Shown here one piece after another: positions 61,643 through 64,000 of a DNA stretch of 64,000 nucleotides; the first letter of the stretch is position 1; the number at the start of each line of letters is the position of its first letter. Below the pieces are notes generated by a model. It saw only the letters and a list, made by a program, of their open reading frames with translations. It ran no database searches and had not been told where the DNA came from. The position numbers and the translations under genes were made by a program. Source of the DNA: Olsenella uli (lineage in GTDB: Bacteria > Actinomycetota > Coriobacteriia > Coriobacteriales > Atopobiaceae); assembly GCF_016899935.1 (NCBI RefSeq), contig NZ_JACJJK010000003.1, forward strand, positions 124,001 to 188,000. The letters are read 5' to 3'.

Positions 61643-62293
61643 GTGTTTGGCATTGGTGAGGGAGAGCTCGTCCTGATCGTGCTCTTCGCATTCATGATCT
61701 TTGGCCCGGACAAGCTCCCGGGCATGGGCCGCACTCTCGGCCGCGCGCTGCGCCAGTTCAAGAACGCCCAGGAGGGCTTCACTGAGGTCGTCCAGACCAA
61801 CATCGTGGACCCCGCCGCCGAGGCGCTGAGCGACACGCCCAAGAAGCCCAACCGCAACCGCGCCGCCGAGCTCGAGGAGGACGCCGACCTCGACGTCCCG
61901 GAGGGCGAGGAGGCCCCGCGCGCCAAGCGCGCCGAGACCTTCGCCGAGCGCAAGAAGCGCCTCGCCGAGGAGAAGCGCGCCCGCGAGGCCGCAGCCGCCG
62001 AGGCGGAGGCCGAGAAGAACGCCGCCACCGACAGCTCCGATACCGATGTCGCCGAGGACGCCCCGGCGAAGCCGGCGTCCGACGGCGCGGACGACCCCCA
62101 GCCCAAAAAGCCCTCAGCAGCCGACCTGTATGCGATGGGCCCCTCCTCGAAGTCTCGCAGCGCCGGCTCCGTCGGGGAGAGCCCCGTCGCGAGTCGCGAA
62201 GCGAGCGACGAGCGCAGCGAGGAGCGCCGAGCGGACGGGGCTCTCCCCGACGGAGCCGGCGCGGACGCCGCCGCGAACGAGAAGGAGGCCTAA
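61643..62293 (+). CDS. tatA: Sec-independent translocase TatA/B protein
   Basis: Start at GTG 61643 after GGGAGG. 216 aa: membrane helix FGIGEGELVLIVLFAFMIFGPDKLPGMGRTLGRALRQFKNAQEGF (1-45) is TatA/TatB-like with the FGPDKLP hinge, followed by an amphipathic helix and a long charged, low-complexity tail. The tail is longer than usual and contains residues encoded by an inserted 27-bp-arm palindrome (about 174-206). Works with TatC 4 bases downstream to export folded proteins such as those with RR signals. A- versus B-type cannot be separated here. Confidence 0.87.
   Translation: MFGIGEGELVLIVLFAFMIFGPDKLPGMGRTLGRALRQFKNAQEGFTEVVQTNIVDPAAEALSDTPKKPNRNRAAELEEDADLDVPEGEEAPRAKRAETFAERKKRLAEEKRAREAAAAEAEAEKNAATDSSDTDVAEDAPAKPASDGADDPQPKKPSAADLYAMGPSSKSRSAGSVGESPVASREASDERSEERRADGALPDGAGADAAANEKEA
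62162..62260. repeat. 27-bp perfect inverted repeat inside tatA/B
   Basis: GCCGGCTCCGTCGGGGAGAG..., 27 bases (62162-62188), is exactly mirrored at 62234-62260; the 45-bp loop is GCGAG/GAGCG-rich with smaller pairings. It is in frame, encoding AGSVGESPV ... DGALPDGAGA in the disordered tail. It looks like an intergenic-type palindrome that entered a coding sequence. Confidence 0.8.
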
Positions 62294-62296
62294 CCC

Positions 62297-63085
62297 ATGC
62301 CGATCGGTCCCGCACGTATGCCCATCATGGACCATCTGGGCGAGCTGCGCCGCCGCGTCACGATCATCGTGGTCTCCGTCGTCGTCTGCGCGCTCGTGGT
62401 CTACTTCGCCACGCCGACCCTCATCGAGCTCATGATCGACCAGATCCGTGACGCCATGAACGGCGCGGAGCTCGTCGTCACCACCGTGCTCGGCGGCTTC
62501 ACGATCCGCTTCAAGGTCGCGCTGTTCTTCTCGGTCATCATCTGCTGCCCGATCATCATCTGGGAGATCCTGGCCTTCTTCCTGCCGGCCCTCAAGCCCA
62601 AGGAGCGCCGCTGGGTCGTGCCCACCGTGGCGGCGATGGTGCTGCTGTTCTTCCTGGGCATGGTCTTCTGCTTCTTCATCATCCAGCCCGCCGCCTTCGG
62701 CTGGCTGCTCGAGCAGTCCCTGGAGATCGGCAACCTCCTGCCGGAGGCGAGCGACTACCTCGACATCTACATGCTGCTGGAGATCGGCTTCGGCCTGGCC
62801 TTCCAGCTGCCGCTCGTGATCTTCTACCTGTCGATCCTGCACCTCGTGCCGTACAAGACGTTCCGCTCGCAGTGGCGCATCGTCTACGTGGCGTTCATGG
62901 TGCTCTCGGCCGTCGTGACCCCCGACGCCTCGCCGGTCACGATGATCCTCATGTTCGCGGTCCTGATCTTCCTCTACGAGGCCGCGCTCGCCGTGGCCCG
63001 CTTCATCATCGTCGCGCGCGACGGCAAGCAGGCGCTCAAGTGGACCCGCGAGGACTACAGCAACCGCGACCTCGAGAAGCTCTAG
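62297..63085 (+). CDS. tatC: Sec-independent translocase TatC
   Basis: 262 aa, six helices. MDHLGELRRRVTIIVVSVV at the N-terminus is the conserved HLxELRRR signal-recognition segment; FFLPALKPKERRW and YLDIYMLLEIGFGLAFQLPLVIFYL follow the family, with the conserved glutamate in the fifth helix region. Receptor for twin-arginine signal peptides. Starts 4 bases after the TatA/B stop. Confidence 0.93.
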   Translation: MPIGPARMPIMDHLGELRRRVTIIVVSVVVCALVVYFATPTLIELMIDQIRDAMNGAELVVTTVLGGFTIRFKVALFFSVIICCPIIIWEILAFFLPALKPKERRWVVPTVAAMVLLFFLGMVFCFFIIQPAAFGWLLEQSLEIGNLLPEASDYLDIYMLLEIGFGLAFQLPLVIFYLSILHLVPYKTFRSQWRIVYVAFMVLSAVVTPDASPVTMILMFAVLIFLYEAALAVARFIIVARDGKQALKWTREDYSNRDLEKL

Positions 63086-63097
63086 GGCGGTGACGCA

Positions 63098-64000
63098 GTG
63101 AGGCTCATCGTCACCGAGAAGAACGACGCCGCGCAGCAGATCGCGCGCCTGCTCTCCACCTCCGGCAAGCCCAAGGCCGACAAGGTCTACAACACGCCGG
63201 TCTACCGCTTCGCCTGGGACGGGGAGGACTGCGTGACCATCGGCCTGCGCGGCCACATCCTCAAGGTGGACTTCCCCGTCCAGCTGACCTTTGATTCCGA
63301 GGCCGGCTGGCAAGGCCTCACCGCAGACGGCGAGCTGCTCCCGGCGGACGTGCCCGACGGCCTGGCACGCCCGCCCTACAAGTCCAAGCGCAAGCCCTAC
63401 CTGGCGGACGGCATCGACCTCAAGGGCTGGAAGATCGCGAGTCTGCCGTACCTGGTGTGGGCGCCCATCGAGAAGCTCCCCGCCGAGAAGGAGATCATCC
63501 GCGCCCTCAAGAACCTCGCCAAGAAGGCCGACTCGGTGATCATCGGCACGGACTTCGACCGCGAGGGCGAGCTCATCGGCTCGGACGCCCTGCGCCAGAT
63601 CCGCGAGGTCGCGCCTGCGGTGCCCGTCTCGCGCGCCCGCTACTCCGCGTTCACCCGCGCGGAGATCGACCACGCCTTCGCCAACCTCGTGGAGCTCGAC
63701 CAGGACCTCGCCGACGCCGGCGAGTCTCGTCAGTACATCGACCTCATCTGGGGCGCCGTCCTCACGCGCTACCTCACGGCGGCGCGCTGGAGCGGCCTCG
63801 GCAATGTGCGCTCGGCCGGCCGCGTGCAGACGCCGACGCTGGCGCTCGTCGTGGAGCGCGAGCGCGAGCGCCTGGCCTTCAAGCCCGAGGACTACTGGGT
63901 CATCCAGGGCCAGGCCGAGAAGGACGGCGACGCCGCGGGCCCCTTCCGCGTGACGCACGCCACCGCGCGCTTCTGGGACCAGGCGGCGGCGGAGACGGCG
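63098..64000 (+). CDS. topA: Type IA DNA topoisomerase (3' end outside window)
   Basis: Start at GTG 63098, 13 bases after tatC. 301 codons visible. The TOPRIM domain begins at once (RLIVTEKNDAAQQIARLL, with catalytic E7) and continues to IIGTDFDREGELIG (about 149, the DxD/E acidic triad). GRVQTPTLALVVERERERL belongs to the next core domain. The layout with TEKN and a long insert before GTDFDREGE is like archaeal-type or plasmid topoisomerase I/III. It relaxes negative supercoils. The active-site tyrosine is expected beyond the window. Confidence 0.85.
   Translation, partial: MRLIVTEKNDAAQQIARLLSTSGKPKADKVYNTPVYRFAWDGEDCVTIGLRGHILKVDFPVQLTFDSEAGWQGLTADGELLPADVPDGLARPPYKSKRKPYLADGIDLKGWKIASLPYLVWAPIEKLPAEKEIIRALKNLAKKADSVIIGTDFDREGELIGSDALRQIREVAPAVPVSRARYSAFTRAEIDHAFANLVELDQDLADAGESRQYIDLIWGAVLTRYLTAARWSGLGNVRSAGRVQTPTLALVVERERERLAFKPEDYWVIQGQAEKDGDAAGPFRVTHATARFWDQAAAETA

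Overview
The window looks like a chromosome segment from a high-GC anaerobic actinobacterium, most likely class Coriobacteriia (Olsenella/Atopobium-like). The supporting signs are very GC-rich codons from about 7.4 kb onward, a PTS and GH1 beta-glucoside operon, an H. pylori-type formamidase, Tat genes beside a short type IA topoisomerase, and MPATG-type sortase-anchored surface protein. The taxon is an inference from gene content and composition; there is no rRNA gene here.

Region 1 (1-7,400) is a lower-GC accessory segment, probably the end of a prophage or integrative element. It holds the C-terminus of a helicase-like protein, a small unknown gene, a 5'-truncated phage tail/receptor-binding-like gene, and decaying tandem copies of two unknown gene families. 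It also holds two cassettes (about 1.49-3.30 kb and 4.05-5.67 kb) with the same flanks: a ~180-nt structured element with compensatory base changes, an identical ribosome-binding site, and a GGGCACCC-type terminator. Their cargo differs: each carries an unrelated, membrane-anchored, coiled-coil protein. The segment stops inside a flavodoxin-fold gene whose 5' half is missing (7,402).

Region 2 (7.4-21.3 kb) is core-like metabolism: an EamA exporter, an FMN reductase, a LysR regulator divergent from a cyclophilin-like/CMD/cupin/aldo-keto reductase set, an AEC transporter, an AlbA_2 ATPase-like regulator, and an RpiR regulator with a beta-glucoside PTS (IIBCA) and 6-phospho-beta-glucosidase. An acyltransferase gene with a G9 tract follows. 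Region 3 (21.3-31.7 kb) has a flavodoxin, an SdpI-like protein, an ABC-F protein and a TetM-like GTPase (two ribosome-acting factors), a CorA-like channel, a truncated ATP-grasp gene, and an amino-acid ABC binding protein and permease without an ATPase.

Region 4 (31.7-48.6 kb) carries a VanZ/RDD protein, a LanFEG-like ABC exporter, a HipBA pair, a NarL-type two-component system, an MFS transporter behind a LacI-type operator, a second aldo-keto reductase, an orphan HigA, a ketopantoate reductase-like gene, a complete polar amino-acid ABC importer, LysE, and a Na/Ca exchanger. Region 5 (48.6-64 kb) has a large sortase-anchored surface protein, an ECF-type importer (DUF4430 lipoprotein, T, fused A-A', S; possibly for a corrinoid), YebC, AmiF, an aspartate aminotransferase, then a TPR-STAS-TatA/B-TatC-topoisomerase run that leaves the window.

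Two genome-scale patterns stand out. A 13-mer, GGCGAGAAGGACG, occurs exactly 15 times on both strands in the GC-rich part, within genes (usually read as GEKD) and between them. In addition, at least eight families of short palindromic or terminal-inverted-repeat elements sit between genes, and one 27-bp-arm palindrome lies inside the tatA/B coding sequence.
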